Assembly: GCA_027214345.1 (NCBI GenBank)
Contig: JAPWHR010000003.1
Coordinates: 372,001 to 436,000 of the forward strand
Source: Comamonadaceae bacterium G21597-S1
Lineage (GTDB): Bacteria; Pseudomonadota; Gammaproteobacteria; Burkholderiales; Burkholderiaceae_C
Direction of reading: 5' to 3'
DNA: 64,000 bases
Under the pieces are notes generated by a model. That model was not told the origin of the DNA and did not search any database. It saw only the letters and a list, made by a program, of their open reading frames with translations. Every line of letters begins with the position of its first letter. Positions within the stretch are counted from its first letter, which is position 1. A program made the translations under genes and the position numbers. Shown in pieces: positions 35,421-44,161 of this stretch.

Positions 35421-36773
35421 TCAGTCGGTCTCGCGCAGTGCGTCGCCCAGCGCGTTGATCAGGCTGTCGATCTCGGACTTCTCGACGATGAACGGTGGCG
35501 CCAGCTGGATGGTGTCGCCGCCATAACGCACGTAGAAGCCTTTTTCCAGGCACTTCATCGCGATCTGGTACGGGCGCTTGGCCGGTTCGCCGGGTGCGGC
35601 GTCGATCGTGAAACCGGCGGCCAGGCCGTAGTTGCGGATATCGGCCACGTGCTTGACGCCTTTGAGGCTGTGCACCGCCTGCTCGAAATACGGGGCCAGG
35701 CCCTTGACCCGGCCGATCATGTCTTCCTTGACCAGCACGTCGAGCGCAGCCACGCCGGCGGCGCATGCCACCGGATGGGCGGAGTAGGTGTAGCCATGCA
35801 CGAACTCGAGCATGTAGTCGGGCCCGCCGGCCGCCATGAAGGTGTCGTAAATCTCTTTTGTGGCCACGACCGCGCCCAGCGGCTGCGTGCCATTGGTGAT
35901 CTGCTTGGCGGCGTTCAGGATGTCGGGTGTCACGCCGAATGCCGCCGAGCCGGTGAATGCGCCGCAGCGGCCGAAGCCGGTAATGACCTCGTCGAAGATC
36001 AGCAGGATGTTGTGCGCGGTGCAGATCTCGCGCAGGCGCTGCAGGTAACCCACCGGCGGGATGATCACGCCGGCCGAGCCCGACATCGGCTCGACGATCA
36101 CCGCGGCGATATTGGATGCGTCGTGCAGGTTGATCACCCGCAGCAGGTCGTTTGCCAGCTCGGCACCGGTGGCCGGCATGCCGCGCGTGAACTCGTTGCC
36201 TGCCAGCAGGGTGTGCGGGAGGTGATCCGCTTCCACCGCCTGGCCATAGGCCTTGCGATTGGCCACGATGCCGCCCACCGAGATACCGCCGAAGTTCACG
36301 CCGTGGTAACCCTTCTCGCGGCCGATGAAGCGGGTCTTGCTGGCCTGGCCCTTGGCGCGCCAGTAGGCACGTGCCATTTTCAGCGAGGTGTCGGCGCATT
36401 CGGAACCCGAGCCGGTGAAGAACACGTAGTCCAGGCCGTCGGGCGTGAGCTCCTTGATCTTGTTGGCCAGCTCGAACGACAGCGGGTGCCCGTACTGGAA
36501 TGCCGGCGAATAGTCGAGTTTGCCGATCTGCCGGCTCACCGCTTCGGTGATCTCCGGCCGTGCGTGACCCAGGCCGCAGCACCACAGGCCGGACAGGCCG
36601 TCGAAGATCTTGCGGCCGTGGGCGTCGGTGTAATAACAGCCTTCGGCGCTGACCATCATGCGCGGATTGGCCTTGAAGTCGCGGTTGCCGGTGTACGGCA
36701 TCCAGTGGGGCTCCAGCCATGCGGCATCGAGGCGGGGCGCGGGGGACAGGTGTTGGGCGTCGTTCAGGTTCAT
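35421..36773 (-). CDS. bauA: Omega-amino acid:pyruvate transaminase (beta-alanine:pyruvate aminotransferase, class III)
   Basis: A 450-residue PLP enzyme predicted to transfer the amino group of beta-alanine (or another omega-amino acid) to pyruvate, giving malonate semialdehyde and alanine. FTGSGSECADTSLKMARAYW, the PLP-binding IFDEVITGFGRCG and the following NAAKQITNGTQPLGAV (with the Schiff-base Lys) are typical of the omega-APT subgroup. It is first in an operon with mmsA and divergent from a LysR regulator. Aminophosphonate transamination is an alternative given the neighbourhood, but class III enzymes with this signature normally use beta-alanine. Confidence 0.9.
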   Translation of the reverse strand: MNLNDAQHLSPAPRLDAAWLEPHWMPYTGNRDFKANPRMMVSAEGCYYTDAHGRKIFDGLSGLWCCGLGHARPEITEAVSRQIGKLDYSPAFQYGHPLSFELANKIKELTPDGLDYVFFTGSGSECADTSLKMARAYWRAKGQASKTRFIGREKGYHGVNFGGISVGGIVANRKAYGQAVEADHLPHTLLAGNEFTRGMPATGAELANDLLRVINLHDASNIAAVIVEPMSGSAGVIIPPVGYLQRLREICTAHNILLIFDEVITGFGRCGAFTGSAAFGVTPDILNAAKQITNGTQPLGAVVATKEIYDTFMAAGGPDYMLEFVHGYTYSAHPVACAAGVAALDVLVKEDMIGRVKGLAPYFEQAVHSLKGVKHVADIRNYGLAAGFTIDAAPGEPAKRPYQIAMKCLEKGFYVRYGGDTIQLAPPFIVEKSEIDSLINALGDALRETD

Positions 36774-36845
36774 GGCGGTGGCTCCGGGAAGATACCGGGA
36801 TGGCAGGTGGTGAAAGCGGAATTGTGGCCGGCTCTGTTACTCTTA

Positions 36846-36869
36846 TGAATGACTAAATATCACCATTCA
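36846..36869. promoter_or_regulatory. Candidate LysR operator in the bauA/lysR divergent region
   Basis: An AT-rich inverted repeat TGAATG-N12-CATTCA lies 11 bp before the LysR start and 72 bp from the bauA start. It fits the position and symmetry expected for a LysR recognition site controlling both directions, including autoregulation. Confidence 0.6.
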
Positions 36870-36880
36870 GTTGCCGGAAT

Positions 36881-37843
36881 ATGCAAGTAAAGAGTCACGC
36901 GGTGCTGGGCCAGCTCGGCGACATGGACCTGCGGCTGTTGCGGGTGTTCAAGACGGTGGTGGATTGCGGCGGCATGGCGGCGGCGGAACTCGAGCTCAAT
37001 ATCGGGACCTCGACCATCAGCCGCCATGTCAAGGACCTCGAGACCCGGCTGGCCATGACCTTGTGCCGGCGCGGTCGGGGCGGTTTTTCGCTGACCGCCG
37101 AGGGCGAGCAGATTTATGCCGAAACCTTGCGCCTGCTGGCGTCCACCGAGGCGTTTCGTGCCAGCGTGGACGAGATCCACCGCCGCCTGGGCGGCCAGCT
37201 CCACGTGGCCGTGTTCGACAAGACCGCGACCAATCCCGCCGCCCGCATCGGAGCGGCGATCGCGCTGTTCTGTGCCCAGGCCCCGGACGTGGCGCTGAAT
37301 CTGCATGTGGCGCCGATCAATGCCATCGAGCGCGGCGTCATCGACGGCCAGTTCCAGGTCGGTGTGATTCCCGGCCATCGCCGCTCCGACAGCCTGGCCT
37401 ACGACGCCTTGTTCGACGAAACCATGCTGCTCTACTGCGGTGCCGACCATGCCTTGTTCAAGGCCCAGGACACCACAATGGGGTGGGATGCACTGGCACG
37501 GTACCGTTTTGCCGGCCTGGGGTATCACTCCCCCAACATGGAGATCACGCAGCAGATGCGGCTGGCGCGCCAGGCCACGGCATTCGACCAGGAGGCGATC
37601 GCGACGCTGATCCTGTCGGGGCAGTTCCTGGGTTTCCTGCCCGACCACTATGCGGCCGGCTTCGTCCGGCAGCGGCAGATGCGGGCGCTGCGCCCGGAGC
37701 TGTTTCGGTATGTGTGCCAGTTCCTGGCCATCGTGCGGCGCTCGCCGGAACCGTCGCGCGCCGCCCGGGTGTTCCAGGCATGTTTGTTGCAGGCGCACAC
37801 CGGCATCGACGCGCAGCGCCAGGGGGCGGGTTCCTACGGGTAA
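36881..37843 (+). CDS. LysR-family transcriptional regulator of the bauA-mmsA operon
   Basis: A 320-residue regulator. The winged helix-turn-helix occupies about residues 15-75 (DLRLLRVFKTVVDCGGMAAAEL...TSTISRHVKDLETRL), followed by a periplasmic-binding-protein-like effector domain. It is divergent from bauA with only 107 bp between, and it contains a palindrome suited to LysR binding. It is therefore inferred to be an activator responding to beta-alanine or a related amino acid, in the manner of BauR. The N-terminus is ten residues longer than the HTH requires, so a downstream ATG (MDLRLL) is possible. Confidence 0.88.
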   Translation: MQVKSHAVLGQLGDMDLRLLRVFKTVVDCGGMAAAELELNIGTSTISRHVKDLETRLAMTLCRRGRGGFSLTAEGEQIYAETLRLLASTEAFRASVDEIHRRLGGQLHVAVFDKTATNPAARIGAAIALFCAQAPDVALNLHVAPINAIERGVIDGQFQVGVIPGHRRSDSLAYDALFDETMLLYCGADHALFKAQDTTMGWDALARYRFAGLGYHSPNMEITQQMRLARQATAFDQEAIATLILSGQFLGFLPDHYAAGFVRQRQMRALRPELFRYVCQFLAIVRRSPEPSRAARVFQACLLQAHTGIDAQRQGAGSYG

Positions 37844-37924
37844 ATCCTGCGTGTCGATCGCAGGGACGCGCGTATGCTGGAGAGTCAGTTCCTCGGATGC
37901 CTTTGCCCCGCGTCTTATGTAGAC

Positions 37925-37948
37925 TGTTTTTTGTAAATTGTTGACAAT
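37925..37948. promoter_or_regulatory. GntR operator, copy 1, overlapping the -35 box of the AEP transporter operon
   Basis: The core TTGTAAATTGTTGACAAT lies at the end of a 24-bp block that is repeated exactly, in opposite orientation, at 50962-50985 in front of gntR/phnW. It holds an ATTGT-TG-ACAAT inverted repeat of the FadR/GntR type. The same bases supply a perfect -35 TTGACA (37941-37946), with a weak -10 (GACACT) 17 bp later. Binding here would block RNA polymerase. Confidence 0.8.
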
Positions 37949-38080
37949 CAGAATGAATGTCGTGACACTGCGCCCGGAGGCATCCGTGTAACCAACATGT
38001 CACCGACTGTTCATACAGTGTGTAACCCGTGCCGGATCGTTCGGCAGACCAAGTCCCAACTGGAAAAAGGAGTTCTCACC

Positions 38081-39118
38081 ATGTTCAAACCCACTGTCCG
38101 CAAACTGCTGCAAGGTGCAGCGGTACTTGCGGTCTCCGCATTGATGGCCGTTCCGGCACAGGCGCAGAAGACCAAGCTCACGGTGTACACGGCACTGGAA
38201 AACGACCAGCTGGGCGCATACAAGCAGGCCTTCGAGGCGGCCAACAGCGATGTCGAGATCGCCTGGGTGCGTGACTCCACCGGCGTCATCACCGCCCGGC
38301 TGCTGGCCGAGAAGGACAATCCCCGCGCCGACGTGATCTGGGGCCTGGGCGCTTCGAGCATCGCCTTGTTCGACTCCATGGGCATGTTGCAGCCTTACAC
38401 GCCCAAGGGGGTGGACCAGATCAAGCCGGCCTTCCGCAGCGACAAGAACCCGACCACCTGGACCGGCATGGACGCCTGGCTGGCGGTGATGTGTTTCAAC
38501 ACCATCGAAGGCGGCAAGAAGAACATGCCCAAGCCGACCAGCTGGGCCGATCTGACCAAGCCGGTCTACAAGGATTCCATCGTCATGCCCAACCCGGCGT
38601 CCTCGGGCACCGGTTACCAGGCGGTCTATGCCTGGCTGCAGATCATGGGCGAGAAGGCCGGCTGGGAGTTCATGGACAAGCTGCACCAGAACGTCGCCGT
38701 CTACACCCACTCCGGTTCGGCGCCCTGCGTGCAGGCGGCCAAGGGCGAGCGCGTGATCGGCATCGGATTCGACATGCGCGGCGCCAAGGAGAAAACCGCC
38801 GGCGCACCGATCGACATCATCCTGGCCAAGGAAGGCGCACCCTGGGACATGGAAGCGACCGCCATCGTCAAGGGCACGAAGAACCTGGCCGCGGCGCAGA
38901 AGGTGGCCGACTTCGCCGTCAGCAAGGGTGCCTACGAGCTGTATGGCAAGTACTACGCCATCGTCGGCTACCCCGGCATGAACCCGGCGCCGCCGAACTA
39001 TCCGCCCAGCGCCGATGACGCCATGGTCAAGATCGACCTGGCCAAGATGGGCAACGATCGCGCCCGCATCCTGGCCGAGTGGACCAAGCGTTACGACGGC
39101 AAGTCGGCCCCCAAATAA
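38081..39118 (+). CDS. 2-aminoethylphosphonate ABC transporter, periplasmic substrate-binding protein
   Basis: A 345-residue binding protein with a signal peptide ending at VPAQAQ (residue 27). The sequence KLTVYTALENDQLGAYKQAFEAANSDVEIAWVRDSTGVITARLLAEKDNPRADVIWG (given in segments) is the signature of the AEP-type iron/phosphonate-like binding-protein family. ATG 38081 has AAGGAG at 38067-38072; a longer frame from 37997 runs through the promoter leader. It is the first gene of a three-gene uptake operon controlled by the predicted GntR site about 135 bp upstream. It resembles AepX/PhnS2. Confidence 0.9.
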   Translation: MFKPTVRKLLQGAAVLAVSALMAVPAQAQKTKLTVYTALENDQLGAYKQAFEAANSDVEIAWVRDSTGVITARLLAEKDNPRADVIWGLGASSIALFDSMGMLQPYTPKGVDQIKPAFRSDKNPTTWTGMDAWLAVMCFNTIEGGKKNMPKPTSWADLTKPVYKDSIVMPNPASSGTGYQAVYAWLQIMGEKAGWEFMDKLHQNVAVYTHSGSAPCVQAAKGERVIGIGFDMRGAKEKTAGAPIDIILAKEGAPWDMEATAIVKGTKNLAAAQKVADFAVSKGAYELYGKYYAIVGYPGMNPAPPNYPPSADDAMVKIDLAKMGNDRARILAEWTKRYDGKSAPK

Positions 39119-39209
39119 GCAGCCTGGCTTCACCGCCGCCAACCGGAGATCAGCAAGGCGGTAGCGACGCCCGGCATCCGCGCCGGGCGTCCATCGCCCG
39201 CGCGTGACC

Positions 39210-40322
39210 ATGCACGAACAAGACGCCAGCACGGACAAGTCCCCCTATCTGCGCATCGAACGCCTGCGCAAGCAGTTCGGCAATTTCTGGGCATTGAAAG
39301 ACATTTCGCTGCAGGTCTATCCTGGCGAGTTCGTCTGTTTCCTCGGCCCGTCGGGCTGCGGCAAGACCACCTTGCTGCGCGCCATCGCCGGGCTGGACAT
39401 CCAGACGTCGGGTCGCATCTACCAGGCCGACAAGGACATCTCCAACCTGCCGGCGTCGCAGCGCGACTTCGGCATCGTGTTCCAGTCGTACGCCTTGTTC
39501 CCGAACCTGACCGTGGCCGACAACGTCGGTTACGGCCTGGTCAGCCGGCGCATGCCCAAGGTCGAGATCGCCACCCGGGTGGCCGACCTGCTGCGCCTGG
39601 TCGGCCTGCCCGACTCCGGTCCCAAATATCCGGCACAACTCTCCGGCGGCATGCAGCAACGCGTGGCGCTGGCTCGGGCACTGGCCTTGTCGCCGGGCCT
39701 GTTGCTGCTCGACGAACCGCTCAGCGCGCTGGACGCGCGGGTGCGTGCCTATCTGCGGCTCGAGATCCGCCATCTGCACAAACGCCTGGGCGTGACCACC
39801 ATCATGGTCACGCACGACCAGGAAGAAGCACTGACCATGGCTGACCGCATCGTCGTCATGAACCAGGGCGTGATCGAGCAGGTCGGTACCCCGCTGGAGG
39901 TCTATCGCGAGCCTACCAGTGCCTTTGTCGCCGACTTCGTCGGCAAGACCAACCTGCTGCCCGGCATCGTCGTCAAGCCGGGCCTGGTCCGCCACGGCGC
40001 CATGGACCTGAGCTGCGACGTGGACATCAAGCCCGGACCGGGCAGCGACGTCACACTGGCCATCCGTCCGGAGGACGTGGTGGTGCGCAATGTCGACGCC
40101 AGCGCCGACAACACCTTCGCCGTGCGCGTTGCCGAGATGGAATTCCTCGGCTCCTTCTGCCGCGTCGGCCTGAGCCTGAACGGAGACGACAAGCCGGCCC
40201 TGCTGGCCGACTTCTCCATCAATACCGTGCGCGACCTGTCCATCGCCGAGGGCATGCAGATGCTGGTGGGTGTGCCGAGCGAACGCATCCGGGTGTTCCC
40301 GGGCGCGCCCAAGCTGCCGTGA
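39210..40322 (+). CDS. 2-aminoethylphosphonate ABC transporter, ATP-binding protein
   Basis: A 370-residue ABC ATPase that would energise AEP uptake. Walker A GPSGCGKTT (about residue 50), signature LSGGMQQRVALARAL, Walker B LLLLDEPLSALD and a TOBE-like C-terminal domain are present. ATG 39210 is chosen; a GTG two codons earlier is an alternative. The stop overlaps the GTG of the permease gene. Length and C-terminal extension match the 2-AEP-type ATPase rather than short phosphonate PhnC. Confidence 0.9.
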   Translation: MHEQDASTDKSPYLRIERLRKQFGNFWALKDISLQVYPGEFVCFLGPSGCGKTTLLRAIAGLDIQTSGRIYQADKDISNLPASQRDFGIVFQSYALFPNLTVADNVGYGLVSRRMPKVEIATRVADLLRLVGLPDSGPKYPAQLSGGMQQRVALARALALSPGLLLLDEPLSALDARVRAYLRLEIRHLHKRLGVTTIMVTHDQEEALTMADRIVVMNQGVIEQVGTPLEVYREPTSAFVADFVGKTNLLPGIVVKPGLVRHGAMDLSCDVDIKPGPGSDVTLAIRPEDVVVRNVDASADNTFAVRVAEMEFLGSFCRVGLSLNGDDKPALLADFSINTVRDLSIAEGMQMLVGVPSERIRVFPGAPKLP

Positions 40323-42034
40323 ACACGGCCGCGACGACGGGCGACGCGGCAGTCGAGCTGCCGCCGACACGACGCCGACTGGACCGCGACGACTGGCTGA
40401 TGCGCGGCGGCATCTGCCTGATGATCGGCTGGCTCGGGCTCACGCTGATCCTGCCGCTGTGGTGGTTGTTGTCCAAGAGCTTCCAGGATCGCGACGGCAA
40501 CTTCGTCGGCCTGGCGAACTACGTCGAATATTTCTCGACGCCGGCACTGTTTGCCTCGGTCTGGAACAGCCTGTTCATCGCCGTCGTTTCGACCGCCATC
40601 GTGTTGCCGCTGGCTTTCACCTATGCCTATGCGCTGCAGCGCAGCTGCATGCGCTGGAAGGGCCTGTTCCAGGCGCTGGCGCTGATTCCCATCCTGGCGC
40701 CGTCGCTGCTGCCGGCGATCTCGCTGATCTACCTGTTCGGCAACCAGGGGTTCCTCAAGGAATGGATCTTCGGCGTCGAGATCTACGGCCCGGTCGGCAT
40801 CGTCATCTCGCAGGTGTTCTATTGCTTCCCGCATGCGCTGATGATCCTGCTGGCGGCGCTGTCGATGGCGGACTCGCGACTGTACGAAGCCGCCGACGCG
40901 CTGGGTGCGTCGAAGACGCGGATGTTCTTCACGGTCACGCTGCCGGGCGCCAAATATGGCGTCATCAGCGCGGGTTTCGTCGTGTTCACGCTGGTGATGA
41001 CCGACTTCGGCATCGCCAAGGTGATCGGCGGGCGGTTCAACGTGCTGGCTACCGACATCTTCAAGCAGGTCATCGGCCAGCAGAACTTCGAGATGGGTGC
41101 GGTGGTCGGCTTCGTATTGCTGATCCCGGCCGTCGTCGCGTTTTTTGCCGACCGCATCATCCAGGGCCGGCAGGTGGCGCTGCTGTCCGCGCGTGCCGTG
41201 CCGCTGATCCCCAAGCCCGACTCCGGCCGGGACAACGGCCTGTTCGTCTTTTGCGCGGTGGTCGGCGGACTGATCTTCGTGTTGCTGGCAATGGCGGTCT
41301 GGGCCTCGTTCGTCACGCGTTGGCCGTACAACCTGGCGCTCACGCTGAAGAACTACGCCTTCGGCGACTTCGACACCAACGGCTGGTCCGCCTATTACAA
41401 CTCGGTCGAGATGGCGGCCTGGACCGCGGCCATCGGCACCGTCATCATCTTCGTCGGGGCCTACCTGCTCGAGAAGACACGCGGCTTCGCAGCGGGGCGG
41501 GCCCTGGCGCAGTTCATGGCCATGTTGCCGATGGCCGTGCCCGGCCTGGTGCTGGGCCTGGCCTACATCTTCTTCTTCAATGCCCGGGGCAATCCGTTCG
41601 GCTTCATCTACGCGACCATGGCCATCCTGGTGGTCAACTCCATCACCCATTTCTACACCGTGAGCCACCTGACGGCGAGTACCGCGCTCAAGCAGATGGA
41701 CCACGAGTTCGAGGCGGTCTCGGCGTCGCTCAAGGTGTCGTTGTTGCGCACCATGACGCGGGTGTCGGTGCCGGTCTGCCTGCCGGCGGTGCTCGACATC
41801 AGCATCTATCTCTTCGTCAACGCGATGACGACCGTCTCGGCGGTCATCTTCCTGTATTCGACCGAGACCAAGCTTGCCGCCGTGACCATCATCAACATGG
41901 ACGAATCCGGCTTCACCGCCGCCGCCGCGGCCATGGCGGTGGCCATCGTCGCGACATCGGCCAGCGTCAAGATCGTGCACCTGCTGATCACGCGCCGACT
42001 CAACCGCCGGACACAGGCCTGGCGCCAGCGCTGA
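40319..42034 (+). CDS. 2-aminoethylphosphonate ABC transporter, fused double permease
   Basis: A 571-residue integral membrane protein carrying two binding-protein-dependent permease domains in one chain (about 60-290 and 355-565). Each has an EAA-type loop (YEAADALGASKTRMF and FEAVSASLKVSLLRT). Fusion of the two permeases is characteristic of this AEP transporter type. It starts with GTG overlapping the ATPase stop (GTGA). The hydrophobic profile predicts about twelve helices. It completes the operon; a 200-bp gap follows. Confidence 0.9.
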   Translation: MNTAATTGDAAVELPPTRRRLDRDDWLMRGGICLMIGWLGLTLILPLWWLLSKSFQDRDGNFVGLANYVEYFSTPALFASVWNSLFIAVVSTAIVLPLAFTYAYALQRSCMRWKGLFQALALIPILAPSLLPAISLIYLFGNQGFLKEWIFGVEIYGPVGIVISQVFYCFPHALMILLAALSMADSRLYEAADALGASKTRMFFTVTLPGAKYGVISAGFVVFTLVMTDFGIAKVIGGRFNVLATDIFKQVIGQQNFEMGAVVGFVLLIPAVVAFFADRIIQGRQVALLSARAVPLIPKPDSGRDNGLFVFCAVVGGLIFVLLAMAVWASFVTRWPYNLALTLKNYAFGDFDTNGWSAYYNSVEMAAWTAAIGTVIIFVGAYLLEKTRGFAAGRALAQFMAMLPMAVPGLVLGLAYIFFFNARGNPFGFIYATMAILVVNSITHFYTVSHLTASTALKQMDHEFEAVSASLKVSLLRTMTRVSVPVCLPAVLDISIYLFVNAMTTVSAVIFLYSTETKLAAVTIINMDESGFTAAAAAMAVAIVATSASVKIVHLLITRRLNRRTQAWRQR

Positions 42035-42234
42035 GCGCGGACGTGCCGTCCGGCGCCACGCAACGGTGGGCGCCACGACGCGCCGACGATGCGGCGTGGT
42101 CCTACCCGGTCGCTTCCTCGATTCCTGCCTGCGTGCCTGCAAGCGAATGGCATGATGGGGGTCCCCTTCACACCCGGCTTTCGACCCATGGTGACACCCC
42201 GAATCCTGCTGGCCCGTCGAGCGGTTCCGATGCG

Positions 42235-44148
42235 ATGAATGCCACCTCCGCCGTGATGCAGCAGGCGACACTGGGCGCGCATGGGCTGGCGATGATCGTC
42301 TTTGCGATCGTCGTCTTTGCCGTGTTCATCTGGGACCGCTGGCCGATCGCGACCGTGAGCCTGTTCGTGTTGGCGGCGATTCCCCTCGGTTTCGTGCTCG
42401 CGCCGCTCGCCGATGCCCAGGGGCCGGTCGATCCGACGCGTTTTTTCCTTGGCCTGGGCCATCCCGCCCTGGTGGCGATCTGCGCCTTGATGGTGCTCGG
42501 GCAGGCGTTGGTCGTCACCGGCGCACTCGAGCCCGTCGCGCGCCGCCTGTCGACCTGGGTCACGCAGCGCCCGCGGCTCGCCCTGCTGGCGGTGTTGCTG
42601 GGCGCGGCCAGCGTCAGCGGCCTGATCAACGACACGCCGGTGGTGGTGTTGCTGATCCCGTTGATCCTCGCTGCGGCTGCGCGGGCTCGTGTGGCCGCAG
42701 GCGCCATGTTGCTGCCCATGAACTACGCCGTGTTGATGGGTGGCATGGCCACGTCCATCGGAACGTCCACCAACCTCATCGTTGTTGCGCTGGCCGCCGG
42801 CCTGGGCGTGACCGGCCTGGGCATGTTCAGCTTCACCGGCATCGTCGCGGTGGCCGCGGTGCCTGCGATGGCCTACCTGTGGCTGGTCGCGCCACGTCTG
42901 CTGGCCCATGTGCAACCCCGCGCAGAACAACTCTCGGAGCAGGTGTTCGACGCCGAGCTGAGCATCACCGAAGACAGCTCCTTCGAAGGCCAGACGCTGG
43001 GCGAGGCGTTCGGCGCCAGCGGCAACCGCCTGCAGCTGGTCGAATTGCGCCGCAACAAGCTGTCCATCGTCAAGCTGCCGTCGGTCACCCTGCGCGCCGG
43101 CGACATCCTGGTGGTGCAGGGAACGGCGCGTGACCTGAAGGAGCTCGAGGCGACGCTGGATGCGCCCTTGCACAGCCTGCGCGAGCAGGACGACGCGGCG
43201 GGTCAGCACCAGGGCGGCGATGCGAGCGATGCGCAGCACGATGACGCCGCGGACGACGGCGCGGCCGAACGCTCCGAGGCCGTGCCGTCGGCCATGGTGG
43301 CACAGCTGGTCGTTGTCAACGAATCGCCGCTGGTGCGCCGAACCGTGCGCCAGGAGCGGCTGGCCGAGCGATACGGCGTAATCGTCGTGGGCCTGCGACC
43401 CCGCACCAAACCCGAGGGCTGGGAACGCCAGAGCCTGGCCGACCGCATGGTCCGGGGCGGCGACATCCTGCTGCTGCAGGGCAAGAACGAGGACATCGCG
43501 CGCGTGCAGCGCGACGGCTACGGCTTGCTGCTCGATGCCCGCTATACCTTGCCGCGCCAGGAGAAGGCCTGGATCGCACTGGCCGTGATGGCCACCGTGG
43601 TCGTGCTGGCGGCGACCAAGACCCTGCCGATCGCGCTGGCCGCACTGGCAGGCGTGATCGTGTTGCTGCTGGCACGGTGCGTGTCCTGGGACGACGTCGC
43701 GCAGTCCCTGTCGGTCAAGGTCATCCTGCTCGTGGCCTCCAGCCTGGCGCTGGGCGACGCCCTGAGCGTGACCGGCGCCACGGCCTGGGGTGCGCAGCAG
43801 CTGGCCGGCCTGACCGACATCCTGGGGCCGAACTGGCTGCTGGTGCTGCTGATGGGCCTGATGGGGCTGTTGACGAACTTCGTGTCCAACAATGCGGCGG
43901 CCGCCATCGGCACGCCGCTGGGCGTCGAGCTGGCGCGCTCGCTGGGTGTGAACCCGGAACCGTTCGTGCTGGCCGTGTTGTTCGGCTGCAACCTGTGTTA
44001 TCTCACGCCCATGGGTTACCAGACCAACCTGCTGGTGATGAACGCCGGCGGCTACCGGTTCGGCGACTTCGTGCGGGTCGGCACGCCGTTGTTCCTGATC
44101 ATGTGGGCGGGGCTGTCGTATGGCCTGATCCTGCAATACGGACTGTAG
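42235..44148 (+). CDS. SLC13/DASS-type permease with two TrkA-C (RCK) domains
   Basis: A 637-residue transporter. An N-terminal membrane half (about 1-225) and C-terminal half (about 440-637) flank two cytosolic RCK_C/TrkA-C domains (about 240-305 and 350-430). These are separated by an Asp/His/Gln/Ala-rich linker near residues 310-345. Signature hairpins LINDTPVVVLLIPL and TNFVSNNAAAAIGTP face one another, as in the divalent anion/Na symporter family. Typical cargo is sulfate, dicarboxylate or another anion; an organophosphonate or acetate-like product is conceivable. It converges on the dehydrogenase-like gene with 13 bp between. Confidence 0.85.
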   Translation: MNATSAVMQQATLGAHGLAMIVFAIVVFAVFIWDRWPIATVSLFVLAAIPLGFVLAPLADAQGPVDPTRFFLGLGHPALVAICALMVLGQALVVTGALEPVARRLSTWVTQRPRLALLAVLLGAASVSGLINDTPVVVLLIPLILAAAARARVAAGAMLLPMNYAVLMGGMATSIGTSTNLIVVALAAGLGVTGLGMFSFTGIVAVAAVPAMAYLWLVAPRLLAHVQPRAEQLSEQVFDAELSITEDSSFEGQTLGEAFGASGNRLQLVELRRNKLSIVKLPSVTLRAGDILVVQGTARDLKELEATLDAPLHSLREQDDAAGQHQGGDASDAQHDDAADDGAAERSEAVPSAMVAQLVVVNESPLVRRTVRQERLAERYGVIVVGLRPRTKPEGWERQSLADRMVRGGDILLLQGKNEDIARVQRDGYGLLLDARYTLPRQEKAWIALAVMATVVVLAATKTLPIALAALAGVIVLLLARCVSWDDVAQSLSVKVILLVASSLALGDALSVTGATAWGAQQLAGLTDILGPNWLLVLLMGLMGLLTNFVSNNAAAAIGTPLGVELARSLGVNPEPFVLAVLFGCNLCYLTPMGYQTNLLVMNAGGYRFGDFVRVGTPLFLIMWAGLSYGLILQYGL

Positions 44149-44161
44149 CCGGCACCCGCCG

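Noticed and set aside
39902-44136. Two long minus-strand frames (39902-42271 and 41806-44136) opposite the AEP permease and SLC13 genes
   Set aside because: Shadow frames with repetitive Arg/His/Asp/Gln composition; the plus-strand genes have clear domains.
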